Part shown: piece by piece, positions 24,873-33,840 of the stretch | Position numbering within the stretch: the first letter of the stretch is position 1 | Layout of the letters: each line of letters begins with the position of its first letter | Source: Massilia sp. Root351 | GTDB lineage: Bacteria; Pseudomonadota; Gammaproteobacteria; Burkholderiales; Burkholderiaceae_D | Length of the DNA: 64,000 bases | Assembly (NCBI RefSeq): GCF_001425045.1 | Contig: NZ_LMDJ01000034.1 | Location: 62,001-126,000 of the forward strand | Reading direction: 5' to 3' | Program-made: the position numbers and the translations under genes | The notes under the pieces: model-generated | Databases searched by the model: none | Told to the model about the DNA's origin: nothing | Seen by the model: only the letters and a program-made list of their open reading frames with translations

Positions 24873-26453
24873 ATGTCCAAGTACCAAGACGACATCAACG
24901 CCATCGGCGCCCTGAAAGAACAGCAAGGCAGCGCCTGGAACGCGATCAACCCGGAATCGGCCGCCCGCATGCGCGCCCAGAACAAGTTCAAGACCGGCCT
25001 GGACATCGCCAAATACACCGCCAAGATCATGCGCGCCGACATGGCCGCCTATGACGCCGATCCGTCGAAGTACACGCAATCGCTGGGCTGCTGGCACGGT
25101 TTCATCGGCCAGCAAAAAATGATCTCCATCAAGAAGCACTTCAACAGCACCGACCGCCGCTACCTCTACCTGTCGGGCTGGATGGTTGCCGCGCTGCGCT
25201 CCGAGTTCGGCCCGCTGCCGGACCAGTCGATGCATGAGAAAACCGCCGTCTCGGCACTGATCAAGGAGCTGTACACCTTCCTGCGCCAGGCCGATGCACG
25301 CGAACTGGGCGGCCTGTTCCGCCAGCTGGACGCCGCCGAAGGCTCTGCCAAGGCCGCCATCCAGGAACAGATCGACAACCACGTGACCCACGTGGTGCCT
25401 ATCATCGCCGACATCGACGCCGGTTTCGGCAACGCCGAAGCGACCTACCTGCTGGCCAAGCAGTTCATCGAAGCGGGCGCCTGCTGCATCCAGGTGGAGA
25501 ACCAGGTGTCGGACGAGAAGCAGTGCGGCCACCAGGACGGCAAGGTCACCGTGCCGCACGAGGACTTCCTGGCCAAGATCCGCGCCATCCGCTACGCCTT
25601 CCTGGAACTGGGCGTGGACGACGGCATCATCGTGGCCCGCACCGACTCGCTGGGCGCCGGCCTGACCAAGCAGATCGCCGTGACCAAGCAGCCGGGCGAC
25701 CTGGGCGACCAGTACAACTCCTTCCTCGATTGCGAAGAAGTGTCGGCCGACGCGCTGGGCAACGGCGACGTGATCATCAAGCGCGACGGCAAGCTGCTGC
25801 GTCCGAAGCGCCTGCCAAGCAACCTGTTCCAGTTCCGCGCCGGCACCGGCGAAGCGCGCTGCGTACTTGACAGCATCACCTCGCTGCAGAACGGCGCCGA
25901 CCTGCTGTGGATTGAAACCGAAAAACCGCATATCGCCCAGATCGGCGGCATGGTCAGCGAAATCCGCAAGGTCATCCCGAACGCCAAGCTGGTGTACAAC
26001 AACAGCCCGTCGTTCAACTGGACCCTGAACTTCCGCCAGCAGGTGTACGACGCGATGAAGGAAGCAGGCAAGGACGTGTCGGCCTACGAACGCAGCAAGC
26101 TGATGAGCGTGGAATACGACAGCACCGAACTGGCCGCCGCCGCCGACGAGAAGATCCGCACCTTCCAGGCCGACGCAGCCCGCGAAGCCGGCATCTTCCA
26201 CCACCTGATCACGCTGCCGACCTACCACACCGCCGCGCTGTCGACCGACAACCTGGCCAAGGAATACTTCGGCGAGCAAGGCATGCTGGGCTACGTGGCC
26301 GGCGTGCAGCGCAAGGAAATCCGCCAGGGCATCGCCTGCGTCAAGCACCAGAACATGTCCGGCTCGGACATCGGCGATGACCACAAGGATTACTTCAGCG
26401 GTGAAGCGGCCCTGAAAGCGGCCGGTAAGGACAACACCATGAACCAGTTCTAA
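24873..26453 (+). CDS. aceA: Isocitrate lyase
   Basis: The 526-residue enzyme splits isocitrate to glyoxylate and succinate, the first step of the glyoxylate shunt that allows growth on acetate and fatty acids. The active-site signature KQCGH has the catalytic Cys at residue 218. The Mg-binding region IIADIDAGFGNAEATY and the substrate loop with NNSPSFNWT are present. Its length is that of the long Pseudomonas aeruginosa type rather than the 434-residue E. coli type. The ribosome site TAGGAG precedes ATG 24873. It has its own promoter region and terminator; malate synthase is not in this window. Confidence 0.97.
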   Translation: MSKYQDDINAIGALKEQQGSAWNAINPESAARMRAQNKFKTGLDIAKYTAKIMRADMAAYDADPSKYTQSLGCWHGFIGQQKMISIKKHFNSTDRRYLYLSGWMVAALRSEFGPLPDQSMHEKTAVSALIKELYTFLRQADARELGGLFRQLDAAEGSAKAAIQEQIDNHVTHVVPIIADIDAGFGNAEATYLLAKQFIEAGACCIQVENQVSDEKQCGHQDGKVTVPHEDFLAKIRAIRYAFLELGVDDGIIVARTDSLGAGLTKQIAVTKQPGDLGDQYNSFLDCEEVSADALGNGDVIIKRDGKLLRPKRLPSNLFQFRAGTGEARCVLDSITSLQNGADLLWIETEKPHIAQIGGMVSEIRKVIPNAKLVYNNSPSFNWTLNFRQQVYDAMKEAGKDVSAYERSKLMSVEYDSTELAAAADEKIRTFQADAAREAGIFHHLITLPTYHTAALSTDNLAKEYFGEQGMLGYVAGVQRKEIRQGIACVKHQNMSGSDIGDDHKDYFSGEAALKAAGKDNTMNQF

Positions 26454-26500
26454 GCCGCAGCCAGTTTTAGTTTTACCCTCGCCCACAAGGCAAACGGTCG

Positions 26501-26534
26501 CAAGCCCCCGCGCTGTATCCAGCGCGGGGGCTTG
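26501..26534. terminator. Bidirectional terminator between aceA and the GlxA-type regulator
   Basis: A perfect 15-bp stem, CAAGCCCCCGCGCTG with CAGCGCGGGGGCTTG, and a 4-base loop TATC, lies between convergent genes. The plus side is followed by TTCATTT. The stem is strong enough to serve both directions. Confidence 0.9.
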
Positions 26535-26550
26535 TTCATTTCGGGGCTGC

Positions 26551-27525
26551 TTATTTCGGCCGGAACTGCTTGCGGTAAGCGGCCGGCGACAGCGCGAAAG
26601 CGGCCGTGAATTGCTGGCGCAGCGAGACGGTGGAGCCGAAGCCGGCGATTTCGGCGATGCGGTCGATGGCCTGGTCGCTGGTTTCCAGCAGGCGCTGGGC
26701 GGCGGCCAGGCGGTGGTTCAGCAGCCACTGGCTGACGGTGGCGCCGGTCTTGGCCTTGAAGCGGCGCGTGAAATTGCGCCGGCTCATGGCGGCGCGCTCG
26801 GCCAGCAGGTCCAGGCACAGCGGCTGGTCCAGGTGGGCCAGCGCCCACGCCAGCACGGCGCCCAGCTGGTCGCCATGGTCGGCCTTGGGCAGCGGCTGCT
26901 CGATGTACTGGGCCTGGCCGCCGTCACGGTGCGGCGCCACCACCATGCGGCGCGCCACGCGGTTGGCCACGTCGGCGCCGTGGTCGCAGCGCAGCAGGTG
27001 CAGGCAGCAGTCGATGGCCGCGGCGGTGCCGGCGGATGTGAGGATGTCGCCGTCGTCCACGTACAGCACTTTCTGGTCCAGCTTGACCTTGGGGTATTTG
27101 CGGGCGAAGTCCTCGCTCCATACCCAGTGGGTGGATGCGGCGCGGCCGTCCAGCAGGCCGGCTTCGGCCAGCACGAAAGCGCCCAGGCACAGGCCCACCA
27201 CCCTGGCGCCGCGTGCGTGCGCCACGCGCAAGGCTTGCAGCAAGGCTTCCGACGGGCGTTCATCGGGATCGCGCCAGGCCGGCACGATGACGGTGTCGGC
27301 GCGCGCCAGCGCGGACAGGCCGTGCGGCACGTCGATGCTGAAGCCGGACATGGTGGGAATCAGGCCGGCCTGCTCGCCGCAGATCAGCAGTTCGTAGCGC
27401 GGTCCGCCCAGGCGGGCCAGGTCGTCGCCGAACACCATGCAGGGCACGGACAGGTGGAAGGGGCTGATGCCTTCGAAGGCAACGATGGCGACGCTGTGGC
27501 CGGCGGCTAAAGTGGATACAGGCAT
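26551..27525 (-). CDS. GlxA-family AraC-type transcriptional regulator
   Basis: A 324-residue regulator of the GlxA type: an N-terminal DJ-1/PfpI amidase-like domain (AIVAFEGISPFHLSVP, then the nucleophile-elbow-like RVVGLCLGAFVLAEAGLLDG) and a C-terminal AraC HTH pair (PLCLDLLAERAAMSRRNFTRRFKAKTG and QAIDRIAEIAGFGSTVSLRQQF). The Cys of the amidase elbow is retained. Such proteins activate or repress adjacent genes in response to amine or amino-acid metabolites. It is divergent from the cysteine hydrolase gene, its likely target. Confidence 0.9.
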   Translation of the reverse strand: MPVSTLAAGHSVAIVAFEGISPFHLSVPCMVFGDDLARLGGPRYELLICGEQAGLIPTMSGFSIDVPHGLSALARADTVIVPAWRDPDERPSEALLQALRVAHARGARVVGLCLGAFVLAEAGLLDGRAASTHWVWSEDFARKYPKVKLDQKVLYVDDGDILTSAGTAAAIDCCLHLLRCDHGADVANRVARRMVVAPHRDGGQAQYIEQPLPKADHGDQLGAVLAWALAHLDQPLCLDLLAERAAMSRRNFTRRFKAKTGATVSQWLLNHRLAAAQRLLETSDQAIDRIAEIAGFGSTVSLRQQFTAAFALSPAAYRKQFRPK

Positions 27526-27620
27526 GGCCCGATCCTATCACATGTTGTCCTGCGGGACACTTTCGCGGCGCACGCCGCGGCGCGATACTGATCCCACTGC
27601 ACAACCAACCAGGAGATCAC

Positions 27621-28229
27621 ATGAACCATCCCACCATCCGCACCATGGCCGGCGCCAGCGCCCCGCAAAGCATCGAAGCCAACAGCACCGCGCTGCTGGT
27701 GATCGATTTTCAGAATGAGTATTTCGGCGGCAGGATGCCGATCCCGGACGGCCTGGCCGCCCTGCGCAACACGCAGCGCCTGGTGGCGCACGCGGACCGC
27801 GCCGGCATGCCGGTGTTCCATATCCAGCATGTGACGCCGGCCGGCAGCCCTATCTTTGCGGAGGATGGCGACACGGTGCGGTTCCACAGCGAGTTGCAGC
27901 CCGCGCCGCACCATGCGGTGGTGAAGAAGTCGCAAGTGAGCGCCTTCCAGGGCACGGACCTGGACCAGCGCCTGAAGGCGGCCGGCGTGAAGACGCTGAT
28001 CGTGTCGGGCCTGATGACCCATATGTGCGTGACCGGCGCCGCGCGCGACGCGGTGCCGCTGGGCTACGCCGTGATCGTGCCGGACGACGCCTGCGCCACG
28101 CGCGACCTGGACGGCCCGGGCGGCGCGCTGCCGCATGCAGTGCTGCACCGCGCCGCGCTGGCGGCCATCTCGGATGCTTTCGGCCCCGTCATGAGCACCG
28201 GGCAGGTGCTGGAGCTGCCGGTGCGTTAA
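27621..28229 (+). CDS. Isochorismatase-like cysteine hydrolase
   Basis: A 202-residue enzyme of the isochorismatase-like hydrolase superfamily. The catalytic triad is Asp29 (LLVIDFQNEYF), Lys103 (VVKKSQVSAFQ) and Cys136 (SGLMTHMCVTGAARDA). The family covers nicotinamidases, ureidoacrylate and N-carbamoyl hydrolases, and isochorismatases. The motif set does not name the substrate. GGAG precedes the start. It pairs with the divergent GlxA-type gene, an arrangement often seen with such hydrolases. Confidence 0.9.
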   Translation: MNHPTIRTMAGASAPQSIEANSTALLVIDFQNEYFGGRMPIPDGLAALRNTQRLVAHADRAGMPVFHIQHVTPAGSPIFAEDGDTVRFHSELQPAPHHAVVKKSQVSAFQGTDLDQRLKAAGVKTLIVSGLMTHMCVTGAARDAVPLGYAVIVPDDACATRDLDGPGGALPHAVLHRAALAAISDAFGPVMSTGQVLELPVR

Positions 28230-28245
28230 GCTGCCTGCTTCAGGC

Positions 28246-28782
28246 TTACCACATCAAGTCGTCGGGAATCTTGAAGGCCGCGTACGGATCGTCCTCGTCG
28301 ACTTCGGTGGTGGTCTGCTTCACGCGCACCACGAGGGACTCGTCGCGCTCGGCGATCTTGTCGGCGATCACGCGCGGCACCAGTTCCACCGCGCCGTTCA
28401 GGCACACGATCACCAGGCGGCCGGCGATCAGGTGGGCCTGCACTTCCGGCGACACGTAGATGCGCTCGATCTTGGTGCCGTGCGTGAAGTTGTAGGCCAC
28501 GTCGCCCTTGCCCTTGTTCTGGCGGTTCTGCTGCACCATCTGCGCGATCTGCGCCTGGATCGCCTTCTGGGCGGCGGCCGCGTCGCGCTGGGCGTTCAAC
28601 TCGCGAGCGCGCTCGGCTTGCTTGCGCTGCATTTCCTGCGCCGCCAGGCGTGCCTCGTCCACACTTTCGGTGCCGGTGCGGCGCTCTTCCTTCTTCTGCT
28701 TGCTCTTGTCCTGCTGGACTACCTTGACCTTCTTTTTATCGACCAGGCCGGCCTTGAGCAGTTGATCTGCCAACGAAACCAT
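28246..28782 (-). CDS. DUF2058 (YaiL-like) protein
   Basis: A 178-residue protein of the DUF2058 family: SLADQLLKAGLVDKKKVKVVQ, a long charged helix (EARLAAQEMQRKQAERARELN) and the C-terminal VAYNFTHGTKIERIYVSPEVQAHL. E. coli YaiL is a nucleoprotein-like member of unknown role. The start is ATG 28782 (MVSLADQ), because GGGAG is 8 bases before it, while the first ATG at 28788 is too close to it. It ends 16 bp from the convergent hydrolase gene. Confidence 0.85.
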   Translation of the reverse strand: MVSLADQLLKAGLVDKKKVKVVQQDKSKQKKEERRTGTESVDEARLAAQEMQRKQAERARELNAQRDAAAAQKAIQAQIAQMVQQNRQNKGKGDVAYNFTHGTKIERIYVSPEVQAHLIAGRLVIVCLNGAVELVPRVIADKIAERDESLVVRVKQTTTEVDEDDPYAAFKIPDDLMW

Positions 28783-28933
28783 ATTCATTACTCCCTACGA
28801 AAGACGCTAGCATAGCAAACCTTGGCGCCGTCCTTGACTTCCGGTTTGCTAGCACTAGGCTGAACACACCGGCTCTTTGCGGCACGACCATCCGCGACTG
28901 CTGTTGGACTGCCGGCTTATCAGGAGGCATGTC

Positions 28934-29377
28934 ATGGGTATACAGGAAAACAAAAAGCTGGTGATGGACGGCTATCGCCTGTTCCAAACCGGGGATATCC
29001 GCAACCTGCTGGACCGCTACCACGACGATGCGGAGTGGATCGGGCCCGATTCGGAGTTTGTACCGTTCGCCGGCCGCTTCCACGGCAAGGCGGAGATTGC
29101 GCAGTTCTTCCAGAAGCTGGACCAGGCCGTGAAATCGGTCCGTTTCGAACCCAAACAGTTCATCGCCGAGGGCGACATGGTGGTGGTGACCGGCGAATCG
29201 ACCTGGCTGGCCAGGCAGACCGGGCTCACCTATGACAGCCCCTGGGTCCACGTCTTTACCCTGCGCGAGGGCAAGGTAGAGCGCTTCCAATCCTATTACG
29301 ACACCGCTGCCAGCGAGCGCGCGCTGCATGTCGGACAACCGGGCCAGGCCGCGAGCGCGGCCCAGTTGCATCACTAA
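28934..29377 (+). CDS. NTF2-like (SnoaL-type) protein
   Basis: A 147-residue single NTF2-like domain: KLVMDGYRLFQTGDIRNLLDRYHDDAEWIGP, then FHGKAEIAQFFQKLDQAV and VHVFTLREGKVERFQSYYDTA. The family includes polyketide cyclases and ketosteroid isomerase-like proteins, and many uncharacterised members. Shine-Dalgarno AGGAGG at 28922-28927 fixes the start. The next gene on the strand begins 59 bp later across a strong hairpin. Confidence 0.88.
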   Translation: MGIQENKKLVMDGYRLFQTGDIRNLLDRYHDDAEWIGPDSEFVPFAGRFHGKAEIAQFFQKLDQAVKSVRFEPKQFIAEGDMVVVTGESTWLARQTGLTYDSPWVHVFTLREGKVERFQSYYDTAASERALHVGQPGQAASAAQLHH

Positions 29378-29383
29378 ACTATT

Positions 29384-29436
29384 GCTTCCGCCGAATATTG
29401 GTATTACATTGGTATTTTCAGATATTCGGAGGAAGC
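29384..29436 (+). promoter_or_regulatory. SD-masking inverted repeat before the erythromycin-esterase gene
   Basis: GCTTCCGCCGAATAT (29384-29398) is complementary to ATATTCGGAGGAAGC (29422-29436) with one mismatch. The right arm contains the ribosome site GGAGG and ends exactly at the start codon ATG 29437. The loop holds two 9-bp direct repeats ATTGGTATT (29397-29405 and 29408-29416). Folded in mRNA, it would hide the ribosome site. Confidence 0.75.
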
Positions 29437-30681
29437 ATGCAGCGCACAGCCCTGGCCGCCCTGGCCCTGGCGGCATTTTTGCCGCAGGCACAAGCACAGA
29501 CGCAGGCCAGCCAGCCCTGGCCTGTCGCCAGCACCAGTCCGCAGCACGAGGACTATGGCGACCTGAAGCCCTTTGCAGAAGCCATCGGCCATGCCCGCAT
29601 CGTCGCGCTGGGCGAACAGACCCATGGCGGGCGCGAAGAGTACCTTCTGAAAACGCGCCTGCTCAAATTCCTGCACGAGAAAATGGGCTTCGACGTGCTG
29701 CTGCTCGAGAGCGGCTTGTACGACATGGCGCGCCTGGCCGAACGCGTGGAGCGCGGCGAGAAGCTGGACGACATCGCGCCCGGCAATGTGTTCTTCATGT
29801 ACGCCAACACCAGCGAAGGACGCGGCATGCTGCAGTACTTCGACCGCCAGCGGGCGCAGGGCAAGCCGATGGCGCTGGGCGGCATCGACAGCCAGCACAC
29901 CGGCGAGACCAGCAAGAAGGAGTTGCTGCCACGCCTGCAGGCCTATCTGAAGACAGCCGCGCCGGCGCTGGCCGAAGGCGAAGCATGGCAGCGCTATTTG
30001 CAAGCAGCCCAGCCGCTGCTGGAGATGCAGCGCACGCCGCCGCCCGCCGAGGCGCGGGCAGCCTTCCGCCAACACGCCGCCGCGCTGCGCACTGCCCTGT
30101 GCCAGGCAGCACCTCCGGGCGCCGGCATGGGCGCGGCGGGCAGCGTGTTTAGCGGCCCGGCGTTCTGGTGCCAAGCCGTAAAGAGCGTGGACGCGCAAGC
30201 GGCCAGCTACTGGAGCGCGGACCACGACTACCAGCGCGACAACCAGATGGGCGACAACGCCATCTGGCTGGCGGACCGGCTCTACCCGGGCCGCAAGGTG
30301 GTGATCTGGGCGCACACGGTGCACACCGCGCGCGGCTTTCAGCGCACGCCGGTGAACCTGCAAGCGGGGGAAGTGATGCACCGCCACTGGGGCGCCGACT
30401 ACAAGATCGTGCAGTTCAGCGGCGCCGGCGGCCGGATCCTGGACTTCGTGAGCAACCGTCCGCTGGCCCTGCCCGCCATACCGCCGGACAGCCTGGAAGC
30501 CAGCCTGGCCAAGCAGCCGCACGCCCTGCTCGGCCTGACCGCCGCCGCCCTGCCGCAGCCGCAGCAACCGCAGCCCCAGTTCAGCTACGAATACGAACTG
30601 CAGCGCGGCGGCCGGCTGGGCGTAAACTGGGACGTGCTGTTCTTCATCCGCCAGGTCACCCCCGTCAGCATGGCGCGCTAG
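29437..30681 (+). CDS. Erythromycin esterase family exported protein
   Basis: A 414-residue protein with a signal peptide (LAAFLPQAQA) and an erythromycin-esterase (EreA/EreB/SucC-like) domain. The conserved GEQTHGGREEY (about residues 56-66) carries the catalytic histidine. FDVLLLESGLYDMARLAE and the central RMVIWAHTVHTARG-like stretch VVIWAHTVHTARGFQ also match the family. Only some members inactivate macrolides; an environmental, chromosomal, secreted copy like this one is as likely to cleave another ester. The start is ATG 29437 with GGAGG. Expression may be controlled by the hairpin described separately. It converges with the TonB receptor gene. Confidence 0.85.
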   Translation: MQRTALAALALAAFLPQAQAQTQASQPWPVASTSPQHEDYGDLKPFAEAIGHARIVALGEQTHGGREEYLLKTRLLKFLHEKMGFDVLLLESGLYDMARLAERVERGEKLDDIAPGNVFFMYANTSEGRGMLQYFDRQRAQGKPMALGGIDSQHTGETSKKELLPRLQAYLKTAAPALAEGEAWQRYLQAAQPLLEMQRTPPPAEARAAFRQHAAALRTALCQAAPPGAGMGAAGSVFSGPAFWCQAVKSVDAQAASYWSADHDYQRDNQMGDNAIWLADRLYPGRKVVIWAHTVHTARGFQRTPVNLQAGEVMHRHWGADYKIVQFSGAGGRILDFVSNRPLALPAIPPDSLEASLAKQPHALLGLTAAALPQPQQPQPQFSYEYELQRGGRLGVNWDVLFFIRQVTPVSMAR

Positions 30682-30697
30682 ACCCGCTCGATTCCTC

Positions 30698-33600
30698 TCA
30701 GTACTTGTACGTCAGCCCCAGCACGAAAGTGCGGCCGGAGTGGACGTACAGCAGCGTGTCGTTGCGCTGCAGGTCGCGGCCGTAGCGCAGCGGGGTATCG
30801 GTCAGGTTCTGGCCTTCCAGGCTCACGCGCAGCTTCGGCGTGAGGTTGTAGGACAGGCTGAAGTCGACACTGGTGGAGCCGTCCACCACCGTAAAGTCGT
30901 GCCCGGCCACGTCGCCCAGCACGTTCAGCAGGTAGGACGAGCGGTGCGCCGCCGAGACCCGCGCGCTGAACTTCGGATCTTCGTAGAACAGCGTGATGTT
31001 GTGCGCGTTCGGCGACAGGCCGGTGAAGTTGGCGGTCTTGCTGAGCAGCTCGTTGGCCGGCGTGTTCGGATTGTCCACCCGCGTCACGTAGGTGATCTTG
31101 GAATCGACGTGGGTGTAGTTGGCCAGCAGGCCGAAGTTGCTCCACACTCCCGGCAGGAAGCTGAACGGCGCCTGCAGGTTCACTTCGAAGCCGTTCAGCG
31201 GGCCGCCCGGCGTGTTGACCTTGCGGCCCACCGTCACCACGGTGTCCGGCAGCGTCGGGCAGGCCGGCGTGCCGCCGGTGATGCTGCAGCCGCCGCCGAT
31301 CAGCACCGAATCGGGCAGGCCCAGCGAGGAGAACACGGCGCGCTCGGACACGCCCTGGATGAAGGTGTTGATCTCCTTGCGGAAGTAGCCCACCGACACC
31401 AGCGCATTCTTGGCGTAGTACCACTCGGCCTGCAGGTCATAGGTGCGGGCGCGGATCGGGTCCAGGTTGGGATTGCCGATGGTGACCGACTGGTTCTGCG
31501 TCGACAGGGTGGCCGACGGCGCCAGGTCGGTGTACTCGGGGCGCGACAGCGTCTTGCCGGCCGAGAAGCGCAGCATCACGTCCTTCGGCAGCGAAGCGGT
31601 AACGTTCAGCGCCGGCAGCACGTCGCGGTATTTGTGCTCGACCGTGGCCGGGGTCAGCACGCCGTTGGCGTTGATCAGCGCGAACGAAGTGGCCTTGGTT
31701 TCGGCGCCGCGCACGCCGACGTTGCCGCGCAGCCCGACCGGGCCGACGTCGTACTTGAAGTCGACCATGCCGTACAGCGCGTTGATGCCCTCTTCCACGC
31801 CGCGGTTGGCCTGGCCCAGGTAGTTGTACTCCGAGCCCGGCACTTTCGAGCAGTGGCATTCGATGTCGTACACGGCGCGGAACTTGTCCAGGTCCACGGC
31901 CGTCCACGAGGTGGGCACGCCGCTGCCGCCCAGGCCACGGCCGAAGCCGTCGATCTGGCGCGTGATGCTGGCCATGGTGGTGCCGGCCGGCAGCGCCAGG
32001 CCGTTGCCGCCCGAGCCGATCTCCACGTTGGTCCAGGTGTTCTTGCGGTTTGACAGGCCGCCGCGCAGCGTGATGTTGTCGTTGACCTCGAAGCTGGCGT
32101 TGATGGCGTTGGTGCGCAGCTTGTTCTTGGTGTGCAGGTAGCGGCCGACGAACTGGCCGTGGAAGGTACCGTCCGCCTCCTGCGGCGCGAAGGTGAACAG
32201 GTTGGGATTGGCCACGTCCATGCCGAAGTTCAAGGTCGGCACGTTGCGGTTGTTGCGGAAGTCGAACGCGAAGCCGTTCACGTTCGGCGTGTCGAACTGC
32301 ACGGTGGCGCGCATCGGCTCGTCCAGGTCGGAGTTCGACACGCCGGTCAGGAAGTCCACCTTGAAGCGGTCGGTGATCTCGCGGCTGCCGGACAGCACTT
32401 GCTGGCGGAACAAGGTGGTGTACTTGTCCAGCAGGCCCTCGGTGCGGATGTCGACCGCGTTGAACTTGCCGTAGTCCCAGCTGCCGTTGCTGTCGAAGTG
32501 CGCATCGACGATGGACGACTGCGGCTTGCCGTTGGACTGGCCCAGCGTACGGCCGAAGGAAATGGCCGAGATATAGTTGTCGTAGCGGTCGTTCTCGAAC
32601 TTGCCGCCCATGAAGTCCAGGTTCAGCTCGGTCTTGGTGTCCGGACGCCATTGCGCCGACGCGGTGATGCCGGTGCGCTCATAGTTGGTGAGCGAGCGGC
32701 GGTAGCGCGGAATGCGCGGCGCGAAGGCGCCCGAACCGGCGGCCGGACTGGCGACCGTGCCGCCGTAGTTGTCGGTGCGTCCCATCACGTCGTTGTAGGC
32801 GGCCAGGCTGGAGGTGCGCGGCACACCGGTGCCGCAGTGGGTGGCGGTGATGCCCTTGGACGGCGTGTTGACCGGGTTCTGCGGCGCGTAGCCCAGCGGC
32901 GAGCAGAAGCCGCCGTCCTGGCTGGCGCTCAGCAGTTCAACCGCCTCGTAGCCCTCTTCCTGGATGGTGCGCTTGGAGTAGGCCACCGAGGCCAGCGCGC
33001 CGATCTTGCCGATCGGCGTGTCCCAGCGGTCCGAGTACAGCGCGGTCACGCGCGGCTCGGCCTTGCGCGACAGCTCGTTCCAGGTGCCTTGCCCGCCCAG
33101 GCTGAAGGTCTGGCCCTTGAAGTCGAACGGGCGCGCGGTGCGCAGGTCCACGGTGGCGCCCAGCGAGCCTTCCTCCACACCGGCTTCGGAGGTCTTGCGC
33201 ACTTCCAGGCTGTTGAACAGTTCCGAGGCGAACACGCTGAAGTCGAAACCGCGCCCGCGGTTGGTGCTGCCGTTGATGTCGGAGGCGCCGGTGGCGGTCA
33301 CGCCCTCGATGCCGTTGATGCGCACCCGCGTAAAGCCCGCATTCAGCCCGCGCACCGTGATCTGCTTGCCTTCGCCGCCGTCGCCGCGCGTGAGCGAGAC
33401 ACCCGGCACGCGCTGCAGCGATTCGGCCAGGTTGGCGTCGGGGAATTTGGCGATGTCCTCGGCCTTGATCACGTCGACGATGCCGTCGCTGTTCTTCTTG
33501 GTGTTCAGCGCGCTGTTCAGGCTGGCGCGGAAACCGGTCACGACCACCACGTTGTCATCCGCCTTGGCTTCCTGCGCCTGGGCCTGCAGCGAGGCGGCCA

Positions 33601-33703
33601 GCGAGAACACGGCCAGGGCCATCAAGGTCGGCTTTAGTCCAGGAGAAGACGGTGAAGCGGGAGAGGCTGGAGGAGTGGTGATGCTACGGTGCCGGCTAGT
33701 CAT
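30698..33703 (-). CDS. TonB-dependent receptor (large, Caulobacter-like)
   Basis: A 1001-residue receptor with signal peptide (MALAVFSLAASLQAQAQ), TonB-box-like VVVVTGFRASLNSALNTK, plug (IAKFPDANLAESLQRVPGVS, TRGDGGEGKQITVRGLN, RINGIEGVTATGASDIN) and a barrel ending LLYVHSGRTFVLGLTYKY with a terminal aromatic. The opening VVVTGFRASLxSALxxK is typical of receptors in Caulobacter and Xanthomonas that import plant-derived sugars and glycans. No SusD-like or glycoside hydrolase genes are next to it. It is monocistronic, with upstream spacer 33704-33840. Confidence 0.9.
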   Translation of the reverse strand: MTSRHRSITTPPASPASPSSPGLKPTLMALAVFSLAASLQAQAQEAKADDNVVVVTGFRASLNSALNTKKNSDGIVDVIKAEDIAKFPDANLAESLQRVPGVSLTRGDGGEGKQITVRGLNAGFTRVRINGIEGVTATGASDINGSTNRGRGFDFSVFASELFNSLEVRKTSEAGVEEGSLGATVDLRTARPFDFKGQTFSLGGQGTWNELSRKAEPRVTALYSDRWDTPIGKIGALASVAYSKRTIQEEGYEAVELLSASQDGGFCSPLGYAPQNPVNTPSKGITATHCGTGVPRTSSLAAYNDVMGRTDNYGGTVASPAAGSGAFAPRIPRYRRSLTNYERTGITASAQWRPDTKTELNLDFMGGKFENDRYDNYISAISFGRTLGQSNGKPQSSIVDAHFDSNGSWDYGKFNAVDIRTEGLLDKYTTLFRQQVLSGSREITDRFKVDFLTGVSNSDLDEPMRATVQFDTPNVNGFAFDFRNNRNVPTLNFGMDVANPNLFTFAPQEADGTFHGQFVGRYLHTKNKLRTNAINASFEVNDNITLRGGLSNRKNTWTNVEIGSGGNGLALPAGTTMASITRQIDGFGRGLGGSGVPTSWTAVDLDKFRAVYDIECHCSKVPGSEYNYLGQANRGVEEGINALYGMVDFKYDVGPVGLRGNVGVRGAETKATSFALINANGVLTPATVEHKYRDVLPALNVTASLPKDVMLRFSAGKTLSRPEYTDLAPSATLSTQNQSVTIGNPNLDPIRARTYDLQAEWYYAKNALVSVGYFRKEINTFIQGVSERAVFSSLGLPDSVLIGGGCSITGGTPACPTLPDTVVTVGRKVNTPGGPLNGFEVNLQAPFSFLPGVWSNFGLLANYTHVDSKITYVTRVDNPNTPANELLSKTANFTGLSPNAHNITLFYEDPKFSARVSAAHRSSYLLNVLGDVAGHDFTVVDGSTSVDFSLSYNLTPKLRVSLEGQNLTDTPLRYGRDLQRNDTLLYVHSGRTFVLGLTYKY

Positions 33704-33840
33704 TGTGTTTCCTTGTGATCTATTTTGTTCGGAAATGAGCGCGTCCCAACGCGATTGGGATCATATGCGGATTCATTTCGCCCGGCGCGCGGCGAGGTCA
33801 AATAGTCAACTTGTTGATTGAGGAAAAACTTGGCAGGGGC

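Noticed and set aside
30740..32053. A 437-codon plus-strand frame antisense to the large TonB receptor
   Set aside because: The translation is low-complexity and the receptor motifs on the other strand are unambiguous. Similar long shadows at 12664-15450, 32132-33637, 56969-60505 and 61268-63106 were rejected for the same reason.
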